Assembly (NCBI RefSeq): GCF_008728195.1
Contig: NZ_CP031598.1
Location: forward strand, 124,001 to 188,000
Direction: 5' to 3'
DNA: 64,000 nt
DNA from: Roseovarius indicus
GTDB taxonomy: Bacteria; Pseudomonadota; Alphaproteobacteria; Rhodobacterales; Rhodobacteraceae
Shown here: piece after piece, positions 27,552 to 36,493 of the stretch
Layout of the letters: every line of letters begins with the position of its first letter
Position numbering within the stretch: the stretch's first letter is position 1
Notes under the pieces: model-generated
What the model saw: the letters and a program-made list of their open reading frames with translations, nothing else
Databases searched by the model: none
Told to the model about the DNA's origin: nothing
Translations under genes and position numbers: made by a program

Positions 27552-27612
27552 GCCGGTCTGAAAACCGTTACAAACGGGATGTACGCCCGAGCGCGGTGAA
27601 CGGAGGCCGGAC

Positions 27613-28533
27613 ATGACCACAGCCTTTACCGCGCCGGGGCGGTTCTTCCGCGGCAACCTGCACACGCATTCCACCCTGTCCGACGGGCGGTTGGAGCCTG
27701 AAGAGGTGTGCCGCCGCTACCGGGCCGAGGGGTATGACTTCATCGCGCTGACAGACCATTTTGTCGGGCTTTATGGCTATCCGGTGGCCGATACGGTGGC
27801 GTTTCGGGGCGAGGGCTTCACCACCATCCTGGGCGCCGAATTGCATTCCGGCGCGATGAGGAACGGTGAAATCTGGCATATCCTGGCCGTGGGATTGCCG
27901 GCGGATTTCGCCCAGGCCGATGCGCCGCATTTCGGCCCTGTCGAGGGGCAGGAAAGCGGGCCGGAGATTGCCCGCCGGGCGAGGGAGGCCGGGGCGTTCG
28001 TGACCGTGGCGCACCCGCAATGGGGCGGGCTTATACCCGAGGATGCGCTGTCGATCGAGGCGGCGCATGCGGTCGAGATCTACAATCACGGCTGCGCGGT
28101 CGAGGCCGGGCGTGGTGATGGGTGGCACATGGCCGACCTGATGCTGTCGGCGGGCCGGCGGCTGACCGCGATTGCCACGGATGACGCGCATTTTGCCTCG
28201 CCCGACGCGTTCGGCGGCTGGGTTATGGTGAAGGCCGAGAAGAATGAGCCCGACGCGCTGGTGGAGGCGCTGAAGGCGGGGCATTTCTATGCCACGCAGG
28301 GCCCCGAGCTGCGAGACGTTCGGATCGAGGGCAAGGAAATCGTGGTGGAATGCTCTGCCGTGGAACGGGTGATCGTTCAGGGCCATGCCAGCGCGGCGCT
28401 GTGCGAGACGGGCAGGTCGCTGACCGGGGCGCGGGTGAAGCTGGCGAAATTCGCCGGGAGCCCCTGGGTGCGGGTGACCGTGCTGGATGCCGCCGGTCGG
28501 GCGGCGTGGTCGAACCCCGTCTGGCGGGATTGA
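27613..28533 (+). CDS. PHP-domain metal-dependent phosphoesterase (CehA/McbA-like)
   Basis: 306 residues. PHP motif 1 is RGNLHTHSTLSDGR (HxH), motif 2 is IALTDHFV, followed by ILGAELHSG, the HILAVG strand, a later His in TVAHPQWGG, and the DDAH near residue 195 that completes a trinuclear metal site. The C-terminal part from about 235 is a beta-rich extension seen in CehA-type proteins. It probably hydrolyses a phosphoester. The substrate is unknown. It ends in front of a strong stem-loop shared with the convergent repeat-protein gene. Confidence 0.88.
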   Translation: MTTAFTAPGRFFRGNLHTHSTLSDGRLEPEEVCRRYRAEGYDFIALTDHFVGLYGYPVADTVAFRGEGFTTILGAELHSGAMRNGEIWHILAVGLPADFAQADAPHFGPVEGQESGPEIARRAREAGAFVTVAHPQWGGLIPEDALSIEAAHAVEIYNHGCAVEAGRGDGWHMADLMLSAGRRLTAIATDDAHFASPDAFGGWVMVKAEKNEPDALVEALKAGHFYATQGPELRDVRIEGKEIVVECSAVERVIVQGHASAALCETGRSLTGARVKLAKFAGSPWVRVTVLDAAGRAAWSNPVWRD

Positions 28534-28546
28534 TCCGATAGATTGC

Positions 28547-28571
28547 GGCCCCGGCCGCTAAGGCCGGGGCC
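28547..28571. terminator. Bidirectional stem-loop terminator
   Basis: GGCCCCGGCC (28547-28556), loop GCTAA, GGCCGGGGCC (28562-28571), a perfect 10-bp stem between convergent genes. No clear T-run on either side. Confidence 0.65.
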
Positions 28572-28587
28572 GATCAGGCGTACTGCC

Positions 28588-29157
28588 TTATGCGATGCCG
28601 GGTTTGCGCTCTTCTTCGCTCAGTTCGGCGATGTCGGTTTCGCGTTCCCGTTCGCTGAGTTCCGCGATGTCGGTATCGCGTTCCCGTTCGCTGAGTTCCG
28701 CGATGTCGGTTTCGCGTTCCCGCTCGCTGAGTTCTGCGATGTCGGTTTCGCGTTCGCGTTCGCTGAGTTCGGCGATGTCGGTTTCGCGTTCCCGCTCGCT
28801 GAGTTCTGCGATGTCGGTTTCGCGTTCGCGCTCGCTGAGTTCTGCGATGTCGGTTTCGCGTTCGCGCTCGCTGAGTTCGGCGATATCTGTTTCACGCTCG
28901 CGCTCGCTGAGTTCCGCGATGTCGGTTTCACGTTCCCGCTCGCTCAGTTCGGCGGTGTCGGTGCCGCGCTCACGCTCGCTGAGTTCTGCAATGTCGGTGC
29001 CGCGCTCACGCTCGCTGAGTTCGACAAGGTCGAGGTTCTCTGTTTGAGCGGTTTTGATGACGAGGCCGTGCAGCGGTGCCGGGCCGGTTGCGGAATAGGC
29101 GGCAAGGGCGGGCAATGCTGCGGCGGTCGCGACGGCGATCAGATTGAAGGTTTTCAT
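28588..29157 (-). CDS. Exported protein built from twelve 12-residue charged repeats
   Basis: 189 residues. A signal peptide (about 1-20, MKTFNLIAVATAAALPALAA) and a short linker to residue 45 are followed by exactly twelve tandem 12-residue units with consensus ELSERERETDIA, filling the rest of the protein. The first two units carry GTD instead of ETD. The last is degenerate (EEERKPGIA). Each unit has net charge about -3. The 36-base DNA units differ mainly at synonymous positions (GCA/GCG/GCC for Ala, different Arg codons), which argues that the protein is the selected product. A strong AAAGGAGG precedes the start. I do not recognise a family. The plus strand also stays open across the repeats, as a shadow. 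Confidence 0.75.
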   Translation of the reverse strand: MKTFNLIAVATAAALPALAAYSATGPAPLHGLVIKTAQTENLDLVELSERERGTDIAELSERERGTDTAELSERERETDIAELSERERETDIAELSERERETDIAELSERERETDIAELSERERETDIAELSERERETDIAELSERERETDIAELSERERDTDIAELSERERETDIAELSEEERKPGIA

Positions 29158-29478
29158 AACGTCCTCCTTTCGAGGTTTTCTCTCTAGTCACCCAGCGGCG
29201 GGGTGTTCCGTCGTTGGTTGAGACAGGAGGTAGTCTGCGCGTCCGTGTTGTGAAAGGCTCATGCCGCGGAGGTTACTGTGCACATCCGCAGAGACAAATC
29301 GGCGTGAGGAGGGTTGTGAGCGCCGCATTCGTGCTTAGCGGACAAATGGGGTCAATCCATTGTAGTAAATGGATTTTCTCGGATTTATGCCAAATCGGGA
29401 ACGACCGTCGCGCCGTGAGGTTCCACGGCGGGACGATAATCCGGGTCGTCCCGGGCAGACCGGAACGTGCGTTCGTGG
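29158..29478. other. 321-base intergenic region upstream of the repeat protein
   Basis: No credible gene. It contains the repeat-protein promoter region, an 8-bp inverted repeat AATCCATT...AATGGATT (29354-29361 and 29368-29375), and a CGCCGTG...CACGGCG stem near 29410-29430 that may help end pheA transcription, which comes from the right. Confidence 0.6.
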
Positions 29479-30312
29479 CTAGTATCGCTTCGGATCGGCG
29501 GGGTACACGCCCAGCATGGTGATCTCTGACGTGAAGTAATCGAGCTCTTCCAGCGCAAGCTTCACGGCCGGATCCTCGGGGTGGCCCTCGATATCGGCAT
29601 AGAATTGGGTGGCGAAGAAGGTGCCGCCAAGCTGGTAGCTTTCCAGTTTCGTCATGTTAACGCCGTTCGTGGCAAACCCGCCCATGGCCTTGTAGAGCGC
29701 GGCGGGGATGTTGCGCACCTGGAAGACGAAGGTGGTCATCATTCCGTCGTCGCCCCGGCGCGTCCAGTCGGGTTCGCGGGACATGACAAGGAAGCGGGTC
29801 GTGTTGTTGCCCTCGTCCTCGATATCGCGGGCCAGCACGTCGAGCCCGTAGATTTCACCGGCCAGTTCGCTGGCCAGCGCGGCGGTCTTCGGGTCACCGT
29901 CCTCGGCGACCTGCCGGGCCGATCCGGCGGTATCGGCTCCGGTGACGCGGTGAATGTTGTGTTCACCAAGGAACCCGCGGCATTGCCCCAGAAGCATGGT
30001 GTGGCTCATGGCGTGCGTGATTTCCGACAGCGGTGTGCCGGGCAGCGCGAGCAGGTTGATGCGCACGCGTACGAAGGCTTCCGCCACGATGAAAAGGCCG
30101 GATTCCGGCAGCAGGTGGTGAATGTCGGCCACGCGCCCGAAAGTGGAGTTTTCAACCGGCAGCATTGCGAGGTCGGCTTCGCCGGACCGCACGGCCTCGA
30201 TAGCGTCTTCGAAGGTGCGGAAGGGCAGGGCCTCCATTTCGGGGTAGGTTTCGCGGCAGGCCTGATGCGAATAGGCACCCGGCTCGCCCTGAAAGGCAAT
30301 GCGTTTGGTCAT
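29479..30312 (-). CDS. pheA: Prephenate dehydratase
   Basis: Converts prephenate to phenylpyruvate for phenylalanine synthesis. 277 residues: the two-lobed PDT domain (1-180) with IAFQGEPGAYSH, VENSTFGRV and the catalytic TRF in EGNNTTRFLVMS, followed by an ACT regulatory domain (about 195-270) with the ESRP-like KLESYQ and FYADIEGH. It is a stand-alone dehydratase without a chorismate mutase domain. It is divergent from the di-haem cytochrome gene, as I recall from other Roseobacter genomes. Confidence 0.95.
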   Translation of the reverse strand: MTKRIAFQGEPGAYSHQACRETYPEMEALPFRTFEDAIEAVRSGEADLAMLPVENSTFGRVADIHHLLPESGLFIVAEAFVRVRINLLALPGTPLSEITHAMSHTMLLGQCRGFLGEHNIHRVTGADTAGSARQVAEDGDPKTAALASELAGEIYGLDVLARDIEDEGNNTTRFLVMSREPDWTRRGDDGMMTTFVFQVRNIPAALYKAMGGFATNGVNMTKLESYQLGGTFFATQFYADIEGHPEDPAVKLALEELDYFTSEITMLGVYPADPKRY

Positions 30313-30442
30313 TCAGTGTCCGTTTCTGTCCCTCACCGCGGCCTGATCGAGGTGCGGTCGTTTGGTCGCGCAAACTACACCTTGCGCCGACGTAGTGGAA
30401 GCGGATAGATACCGCCCGAGAGATTCAAGGGAAACCGTGCAT

Positions 30443-31693
30443 ATGTTCGATACGATGACATTCACCAAGATCGTCGGCGGTCTCTGTGGCGCGCTGCTGA
30501 TTTTCCTTATGGGCAAATGGGCGGCCGAGCTGATCTACCACGGTGCCGGCGGCCATGGCGAAGACCACGCCCAGGGTTATGTAATCGAAACCGGTGACGA
30601 TGGCAGCGAGGGCGACTCGGAAGCGGATTCCGGGCCGAGCTTTGCCCAGCTTTTCGTCGAGGCCGATACCGGCAAGGGCGAGCGCGTTTTCAACAAATGC
30701 AAGGCGTGCCACTCGCTGGAAGAGGGCGACAACGGCACCGGGCCGTACCTGCACGGTGTTGTCGGGCGCGATGTCGGCTCGGTTGACGGGTTCTCGTACT
30801 CGGGCAGCCTTGTGGCCGTGGCCGATGTCTGGACGCCGGAAAACCTGAGCCACTTCCTGGAAAATCCGGCCGGGTATGCGCCGGGCACGGCGATGGGCTT
30901 TTCCGGTCTGGGTAGCATCGAGGACCGGGCGAACCTGATCGCCTTCCTCGACCAGACCGATGGCGATACCTACGAGATGGAAGTGCCCGAGGAAGCGTCT
31001 TCGGAAGATGGCGGCGACGAGGCCGCTGCCGAGGAAGCCTCGGCCGAGGGTGATGAGCAATCCGCCGATGAAGGTAGCTCGGAAGAGCAGGCGTCGGAAG
31101 AGGGGTCTTCTGACGAGGGCGCTGCCGAGGAGCAGGCCGCGGAAGAGGGGTCTTCGGACGAGGGTGCTGCTGAGGAGCAGGCTTCGGAAGAGGGGTCTTC
31201 GGATGAGGGTGCTGCTGAAGAGCAGGCCGCGGAAGAAGGGTCTTCGGATGAGGGTGCTGCCGAGGAGCAGGCTTCGGAAGAAGGGGCTTCGGATGAGGGT
31301 GCCGCTGAAGAGGAAGCTTCGGAGGAACAATCTTCGGACGAAGGGTCTTCGGAAGAGCAAAGCGGGTTCGCCTCGATGGTCGCTTCTGCCGACCCGGCCG
31401 ATGGCGAGAAGGTCTTCCGCAAGTGCAAGGCCTGCCACGTTGCCGACAGCGAGCAGAACCGCGTCGGGCCGCACCTTGTTGGCCTGGTCGGCCGTGACGT
31501 CGCCAGCGTCGAGGGCTTCCGCTACTCGAGCGCTCTGGAGGAGTTCGGCGGCCAGTGGACCGAAGACCGCCTGAACCAGTGGCTGGAGAACTCCAACGAC
31601 CTGGTGCCGGGCAACAAGATGTCGTTCGCCGGTCTGAAAAGCGAGGACGACCGCGCCGCCGTGGTCGCCTATATCGAGAGCCTCGCGAACTGA
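30443..31693 (+). CDS. Membrane-anchored di-haem cytochrome c with acidic repeat linker
   Basis: 416 residues. One N-terminal membrane anchor (about 9-29) puts two class I cytochrome c domains in the periplasm. Domain 1 (about 65-172) has CKACH at 86-90 and axial Met151. Domain 2 (about 310-416) has CKACH at 328-332 and axial Met393. The two domains resemble each other (VGRDV, GxSYS or GFRYS), so the gene arose by duplication. Between them, residues 176-308 are almost only Glu, Asp, Ser, Ala and Gly, largely as a 15-residue repeat of type EEQASEEGSSDEGAA. It is related to CycM/c552, which carry electrons from the bc1 complex to oxidases. ATG 30443 is preferred over 30362. Confidence 0.92.
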   Translation: MFDTMTFTKIVGGLCGALLIFLMGKWAAELIYHGAGGHGEDHAQGYVIETGDDGSEGDSEADSGPSFAQLFVEADTGKGERVFNKCKACHSLEEGDNGTGPYLHGVVGRDVGSVDGFSYSGSLVAVADVWTPENLSHFLENPAGYAPGTAMGFSGLGSIEDRANLIAFLDQTDGDTYEMEVPEEASSEDGGDEAAAEEASAEGDEQSADEGSSEEQASEEGSSDEGAAEEQAAEEGSSDEGAAEEQASEEGSSDEGAAEEQAAEEGSSDEGAAEEQASEEGASDEGAAEEEASEEQSSDEGSSEEQSGFASMVASADPADGEKVFRKCKACHVADSEQNRVGPHLVGLVGRDVASVEGFRYSSALEEFGGQWTEDRLNQWLENSNDLVPGNKMSFAGLKSEDDRAAVVAYIESLAN

Positions 31694-31713
31694 ACGCGGC
31701 AGAAACATGCGTT

Positions 31714-31747
31714 AAAGGCCATCGACCCGGGCGGGACGGTGGCCTTT
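31714..31747 (+). terminator. Terminator of the di-haem cytochrome gene
   Basis: AAAGGCCA (31714-31721) pairs with TGGCCTTT (31740-31747), 21 bases after the stop, with TCTCATTT following. Confidence 0.78.
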
Positions 31748-31870
31748 CTCATTTGTGACCCCATATTGGGGCGAAACGCGTGTATCAGCGCTTGAATGTC
31801 GGCGACGGGCTCAATTAGCCTTGCGCCAGTGACAGGCGCCAGATCAAAGATCGGCAGGAGGAACGAACGA

Positions 31871-33811
31871 ATGATCCGACACGACAGCCGGACCCGGGCG
31901 GTGCGCTTTGCCCCGCGAATGATGGCGGCGGCCCTGACCGGGCTTTGTATCGCGGCCCTTGCGGCCCAGATGGCGCTGGCCCAGGACGACAGCGACCAGA
32001 AGATCATCAAGAGCCACGGCTATTCGTTCTTCGGTGACCTGAAATATCCCGAGGATTACGAGCATTTCGACTACGTCAATCCGGACGCGCCCAAGGGCGG
32101 CGAGATTTCCATCGCGCTGGCGGGCAGCTTTGATTCGATGAACCCCTACACCCGGAAGGGTCGCGCCGCGGCGTTGTCGACGGTGATGTATGAAAGCCTG
32201 CTGGGCCAGGTCCTGGCGGGTAGCGGTGCGCTTCCGGCGGATGATTTCGACGAGATGTACGGGCTTCTGGCGCACACGATCGAGTATCCCGAGGACAAGT
32301 CGTGGGTGATCTTCCACATGCGCCCCGAGGCGGAGTTTTCCGACGGTACGCCGGTGACTGCCCATGATGTGCTGTTCAGTCATAACCTGCTGCTGGACGA
32401 GGGGCTGAAATCCTATGCCGAGGCGGTGCGCAAGCGCATTCCCAAGGCCGAGGTGATCGACGATCACACCATCAAGTTCTACTTCGCCGACGGCATTTCG
32501 CGCCGGTCGCTGATCGACCAGGTGGGCAGCGTGCCGGTGTGGTCGAAGAAATGGTACGAGGAAAGCGGTGCGAAGCTCGATGAGAGCCGGCTGGAGACTT
32601 CGCCGGGCTCGGGGCCTTACGTGATCGAGGATCTGGACGTGAACCGCCGGGTGATCTTCAAGCGCAACCCGGATTACTGGGGCTGGGACCTGCCGATCAA
32701 CCAGGGCCGGCACAATTTCGATACGATCCGGCTGGAGTATTTCGCCGACAGCACCGCCGCCTTCGAGGCGTTCAAGGCGGGCGAGGTGACCTTCCGGACG
32801 GAAGCGGACCCGAAGAACTGGGCCAGCGCCTATGACTTTCCGGCGCTCAACCGCGGTGACGTGGTGCGGGAGGAACTGCCCGACGGGATGCCGCCGGACA
32901 TGAGCGGGATCGTCTTCAACCTGGGTTCCGAGCCGCTGAAGGACAAGAAGGTGCGCGAAGCGGTGGCGCTGGCGCTGAACTTCGAATGGACGAACAAGTC
33001 GCTGCTCTACGGGCTTTACGCACAGCAGCGGTCCTACTCCGATGGAACACGGCTGGAAGCAAAGGGTCTGCCCGAAGGTGAGGAACTGGCGTTCCTTGAA
33101 TCGCTGGGTGACGTGGTGCCCGAAGAGATCTTCACCGAGGAGCCGTGGACACCGCACGAGTCGGACCCCGACCGCCTGACGTCGCGCAAGAACCTGCGCC
33201 AGGCGCTGAAGCTGTTCGAGGAAGCGGGCTGGTCGGTCGGTGACGGCGGCAAGCTGCGCAACGCCGATGGCCAGACGATGAAGCTGAACTTCCTGTTCAA
33301 CGCGTCCGGCTCGCCGACAGACCGTGCAATCGCCGAGAACTTCGTGGTGAACCTCAAGGCGATGGGCGTCGACGCGACGTTTGAATCGGTCGACTCGTCG
33401 CAGTATTCGAAGCGCGAGCGTGACCGGGATTACGACCTTGTCTTCGACGGGTATCCGGCCCTTCTGGGCACCGGGACCGGACTGGCGCAAAGGTTGGGCT
33501 CGGAAGCGGCAGAGTATAGCCTCTTCAACCCCGCCGGGCTGGCCAGCCCGCTGGTGGACAAGATCATCGAGGAATCGCTGATGACCGAGAGCCAGGAAGA
33601 GGAAGACGTGACGATCCGCGCGCTCGACCGGGCGCTTCGGCACGAGTTCATCGTCATTCCCGACGGGTACAAGCCCGATCACTGGGTCGCCTTCTGGGAC
33701 ATGTACGAGCACCCCGAGGAAATTCCGCCCTATGCGCTGGGCACGCTGGATTTCTGGTGGGTCAACGAAGAGAAGGCCGAGGAGCTTAAGGCGTCGGGGG
33801 CGCTGAAATGA
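31871..33811 (+). CDS. yejA: Peptide ABC transporter substrate-binding protein, YejA type
   Basis: 646 residues, SBP family 5 (oligopeptide-binding). A signal peptide (about 10-35, ending MALAQ) is followed by HGYSFFGDLKYPEDYEHFDY, a YejA-specific start, and then GSFDSMNPYTRKG and the family 5 signature SPGSGPYVIEDLD. ATG 31871 has a strong AGGAGGAAC. It captures peptides (in enterobacteria, also microcin C) in the periplasm for the permease encoded downstream. It is the first gene of the yejABEF-type operon. Confidence 0.9.
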   Translation: MIRHDSRTRAVRFAPRMMAAALTGLCIAALAAQMALAQDDSDQKIIKSHGYSFFGDLKYPEDYEHFDYVNPDAPKGGEISIALAGSFDSMNPYTRKGRAAALSTVMYESLLGQVLAGSGALPADDFDEMYGLLAHTIEYPEDKSWVIFHMRPEAEFSDGTPVTAHDVLFSHNLLLDEGLKSYAEAVRKRIPKAEVIDDHTIKFYFADGISRRSLIDQVGSVPVWSKKWYEESGAKLDESRLETSPGSGPYVIEDLDVNRRVIFKRNPDYWGWDLPINQGRHNFDTIRLEYFADSTAAFEAFKAGEVTFRTEADPKNWASAYDFPALNRGDVVREELPDGMPPDMSGIVFNLGSEPLKDKKVREAVALALNFEWTNKSLLYGLYAQQRSYSDGTRLEAKGLPEGEELAFLESLGDVVPEEIFTEEPWTPHESDPDRLTSRKNLRQALKLFEEAGWSVGDGGKLRNADGQTMKLNFLFNASGSPTDRAIAENFVVNLKAMGVDATFESVDSSQYSKRERDRDYDLVFDGYPALLGTGTGLAQRLGSEAAEYSLFNPAGLASPLVDKIIEESLMTESQEEEDVTIRALDRALRHEFIVIPDGYKPDHWVAFWDMYEHPEEIPPYALGTLDFWWVNEEKAEELKASGALK

Positions 33812-33862
33812 CCCCACGCCCATTCGCGGCCAAACTGACCCCGCGCCGGAGGGCCTGCTGAC

Positions 33863-34945
33863 GTGGGTGCCTATATTCTTCGCAGGCTGCTGCTGATCAT
33901 CCCGACGCTGCTCGGCATCATGGTCATCAACTTCGTGCTGGTGCAGTTCGTGCCCGGCGGGCCGGTCGAGCAGATCATCGCCGAGATGCAGGGGGAAGGC
34001 GACGTGTTCGGCGCCTTTGCCGGAGGGGCCGAGGATTCCACCCTGCAACAGAGCCAGGGCGAGGGCTATATGGGGGCCCGGGGTCTGCCGCAGGAGTTCA
34101 TCGACGAGCTGAACGCGCAGTACGGGCTGGACAAGCCGCCGCTGGAACGGTTCATCAACATGATGTGGAACTACATGCGGTTCGACTTCGGCGAGAGCTA
34201 TTTCCGGTCGATCAGCGTGACGGACCTGGTGCTCGAGAAAATGCCGGTGAGTATCACGCTTGGCCTGTGGTCGACGCTGATCGCCTACCTGGTGTCGATC
34301 CCGCTGGGCATCCGCAAGGCGGTGCGCGATGGCAGCCGGTTCGACAGCTGGACCAGCGGTATCATCATTGCCGCCTATGCCATTCCAGGCTTCCTGTTCG
34401 CCGTGATGCTGGTGGTGCTGTTCGCCGGCGGCAGTTACTGGCAGATCTTCCCGCTGCGGGGGCTGACCTCGGACAATTTTGCCGACCTGAGCCTCTTCGG
34501 CAAGATTGTAGATTACCTGTGGCACATCACCCTGCCGGTGCTGGCCACGACCATCGCGTCTTTCGCCACGCTGACGCTGCTGACGAAGAACTCGTTCCTC
34601 GACGAGATCAAGAAGCATTACGTGATGACCGCGCGGGCCAAGGGGCTTTCCGAGCGGAAGGTTCTGTACGGTCACGTCTTCCGCAACGCCATGCTGATCG
34701 TGATCGCGGGCTTCCCTGCGGTTTTCATCGGGGTGTTTTTCGGCAGCAGCCTTCTGATCGAGACGATCTTCTCGCTCGACGGGCTGGGGCGGCTTGGCTT
34801 CGAGGCGGCGCTGAGCCGGGATTACCCGGTGATGTTCGGCACGCTCTTCCTGCTCGGGCTGGTGGGGCTGCTGGTGAACATCGTGAGTGACCTGTGTTAC
34901 GTGCTGGTCGACCCGCGGATCGATTTCGAGACGCGGGAGGGGTGA
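33863..34945 (+). CDS. yejB: Peptide ABC transporter permease, YejB type
   Basis: 360 residues, BPD permease. The first transmembrane helix ([20 protein letters not shown]) is followed by a long periplasmic loop (about 30-135), then five more helices. The EAA loop reads [20 protein letters not shown], the contact site for the ATPase. The start is GTG at 33863 with GGAGGG ten bases before. The long loop and the ARAKGLSE motif fit YejB rather than a general DppB. Confidence 0.88.
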   Translation: MGAYILRRLLLIIPTLLGIMVINFVLVQFVPGGPVEQIIAEMQGEGDVFGAFAGGAEDSTLQQSQGEGYMGARGLPQEFIDELNAQYGLDKPPLERFINMMWNYMRFDFGESYFRSISVTDLVLEKMPVSITLGLWSTLIAYLVSIPLGIRKAVRDGSRFDSWTSGIIIAAYAIPGFLFAVMLVVLFAGGSYWQIFPLRGLTSDNFADLSLFGKIVDYLWHITLPVLATTIASFATLTLLTKNSFLDEIKKHYVMTARAKGLSERKVLYGHVFRNAMLIVIAGFPAVFIGVFFGSSLLIETIFSLDGLGRLGFEAALSRDYPVMFGTLFLLGLVGLLVNIVSDLCYVLVDPRIDFETREG

Positions 34946-35018
34946 TGCGGACCATGTGTGCTTCGCGGTGTGAAGAGGGGCGCTGCCCCACGTTGAATGC
35001 CTTGCAGGCCGTCAACGC

Positions 35019-35053
35019 TCCCCGGGATATTTCCGGCCAGAAGAAGCAGCGGG
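35019..35053 (+). repeat. Dispersed intergenic repeat, copy 4, inside the yej operon
   Basis: CTCCCCGGGATATTTCCGGC followed by CAGAAGAAGCAGCGG. It lies in the 118-base gap between yejB and yejE, ending 11 bases before the yejE start. It is the same type as 8960-8990 and 59316-59345. Confidence 0.65.
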
Positions 35054-35063
35054 GTGGCGCAGG

Positions 35064-36170
35064 ATGAAGCTGTCGCCGCTCAACCGACGCCGCTGGCGCA
35101 ATTTCAAGCGCAACAAGCGGGCGCTGTGGTCGCTGATCATCTTCTCGGTGCTGATGGTGATCACCCTGCCGGCCGAGTTCGTGGCCAATGACCGGCCGAT
35201 CCTGGTGCAGTATGATGGCGGGTATTACGCGCCGATCTTCAAGTTCTACCCGGAGACCGCGTTCGGCGGCGATTTCGCGACCGAGGCGATCTATGCCGAT
35301 CCGGAGGTGGAATGCCTGATTGTGTCGGGCGGGCTGGAGACCTGTTTCGACGACCCCGAGGGGGTGATCGCTGACGCGCAGGACGGCGTCGTGGACGGCG
35401 AGGAGATCAGCAAGGGCTGGACCCTGTGGCCGCCGATTCCCTACAGCTATGACACGCCGGTGGACCGCCCCGGTGCCGCGCCACTGCCGCCCAACGAGCA
35501 GAACTGGCTGGGCACGGACGGAACCAAGCGCGATGTGCTGGCACGGGTGATCTACGGGTTCCGGCTGTCGGTGCTGTTCACCCTGATCGTGACCTTCCTG
35601 TGCAGCGTGATCGGCATTTTCGCCGGCGCCGTGCAGGGGTTTTTCGGCGGGCTGACCGACCTGATTTTCCAGCGGATCATCGAGATCTGGTCGTCGACGC
35701 CGCAGCTTTACGTAATCATCATCCTGTTCGCGATCCTGCCACGAAGTTTCTGGCTGCTGGTGGCGATCATGGTGTTCTTCGGCTGGATGGCGCTGGTGGG
35801 CGTGGTCAGGGCCGAATTCCTCAGGGCGCGGAACCTTGAATATGTGCGCGCCGCCAAGGCGCTGGGGGTGGGGAACCTGACGATCATGTTCCGCCACATG
35901 CTGCCCAACGCGATGGTGGCGACGCTGACGCTGCTGCCGTTCATCGTGACGGGCACGATCGGCACGCTGGCGGCGCTCGATTTCCTTGGTTTCGGGCTGC
36001 CCTCGTCGGCGCCGAGCCTGGGCGAGATGACCCTGCAGGCCAAGCAGAACCTGCAGGCGCCGTGGCTGGCCTTTACCGCGTTTTTCGCCTTCGCGATCAT
36101 GCTGTCGCTGCTGGTTTTCATCTTCGAGGGCGTGCGCGATGCGTTCGACCCGAGGAAGACCTTCGAATGA
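35064..36170 (+). CDS. yejE: Peptide ABC transporter permease, YejE type
   Basis: 368 residues, BPD permease of DppC/OppC class. A cytoplasmic RRRWRNFKRNKRALWSL start and first helix are followed by a large periplasmic insert (about 45-150) containing TWKRDVLARV-like GTDGTKRDVLARVIYGFRLS, then five helices. The EAA loop is AEFLRARNLEYVRAAKALGV. The gap to yejB is unusually large for this operon and is occupied by a dispersed repeat. The stop overlaps the start of the next small gene (ATGA). Confidence 0.88.
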   Translation: MKLSPLNRRRWRNFKRNKRALWSLIIFSVLMVITLPAEFVANDRPILVQYDGGYYAPIFKFYPETAFGGDFATEAIYADPEVECLIVSGGLETCFDDPEGVIADAQDGVVDGEEISKGWTLWPPIPYSYDTPVDRPGAAPLPPNEQNWLGTDGTKRDVLARVIYGFRLSVLFTLIVTFLCSVIGIFAGAVQGFFGGLTDLIFQRIIEIWSSTPQLYVIIILFAILPRSFWLLVAIMVFFGWMALVGVVRAEFLRARNLEYVRAAKALGVGNLTIMFRHMLPNAMVATLTLLPFIVTGTIGTLAALDFLGFGLPSSAPSLGEMTLQAKQNLQAPWLAFTAFFAFAIMLSLLVFIFEGVRDAFDPRKTFE

Positions 36171-36493
36171 GCCCGGCTGTCGCCTCACCCTGGCTGGGCC
36201 GGGCATTCGTGCTGGCGCTGGTGGCGCATGGCGCGATTGTCGCGGTGATGCTGACGGCGGCGGTTTGGTTGGCCGGGGTTCGGGTGGGCGCGGATTCGGC
36301 GCCTGACGGTGTCGGGTTCTCGCTGTTGATGGCCGTGCCGGTGCTGCTGGCCGCGACCCCTTCGGGCGTGGCGCTTCTGTCGGCGTGGATGTGCCGCCGC
36401 AAGGGCTGGCAGGCGTCGCCCACGCATATGGCGCTGACCACGGGGTCTGCCGCCTTGTTCCTGATCCTTTTTTTCGGGGCGTATTTTACATGA
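36167..36493 (+). CDS. Small three-helix membrane protein within the yej operon
   Basis: 108 residues with three hydrophobic segments, at about 10-35, 46-68 and 88-106. It starts with ATGA overlapping the yejE stop and ends with ATGA overlapping the yejF start, so it is translationally coupled on both sides. I do not recognise the family, and it is not a normal part of yejABEF. It may be an accessory of the transporter, or an unrelated gene carried in the operon. Confidence 0.75.
   Translation: MSPAVASPWLGRAFVLALVAHGAIVAVMLTAAVWLAGVRVGADSAPDGVGFSLLMAVPVLLAATPSGVALLSAWMCRRKGWQASPTHMALTTGSAALFLILFFGAYFT

Noticed and set aside
28588..29157. CRISPR array suggested by regular 36-bp repetition
   Set aside because: Units are directly adjacent without unique spacers and encode a continuous peptide. 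No cas genes.
28543..29187. Open plus-strand frames across the 36-bp repeats (Ser/Arg-rich and Phe/Ala-rich repeat proteins)
   Set aside because: They are shadows created by the tandem repeat. The minus-strand frame has a signal peptide, a strong Shine-Dalgarno and synonymous variation between units.
30970..31366. Tandem DNA repeat in the cytochrome gene as a mobile or CRISPR-like element
   Set aside because: It keeps the reading frame and encodes the acidic linker. No spacer structure.
31844..34675. 943-residue minus-strand open frame antisense to yejA/yejB
   Set aside because: Shadow of conserved transporter genes in the complementary frame. Sequence is His/Arg/Val-rich with no domain.
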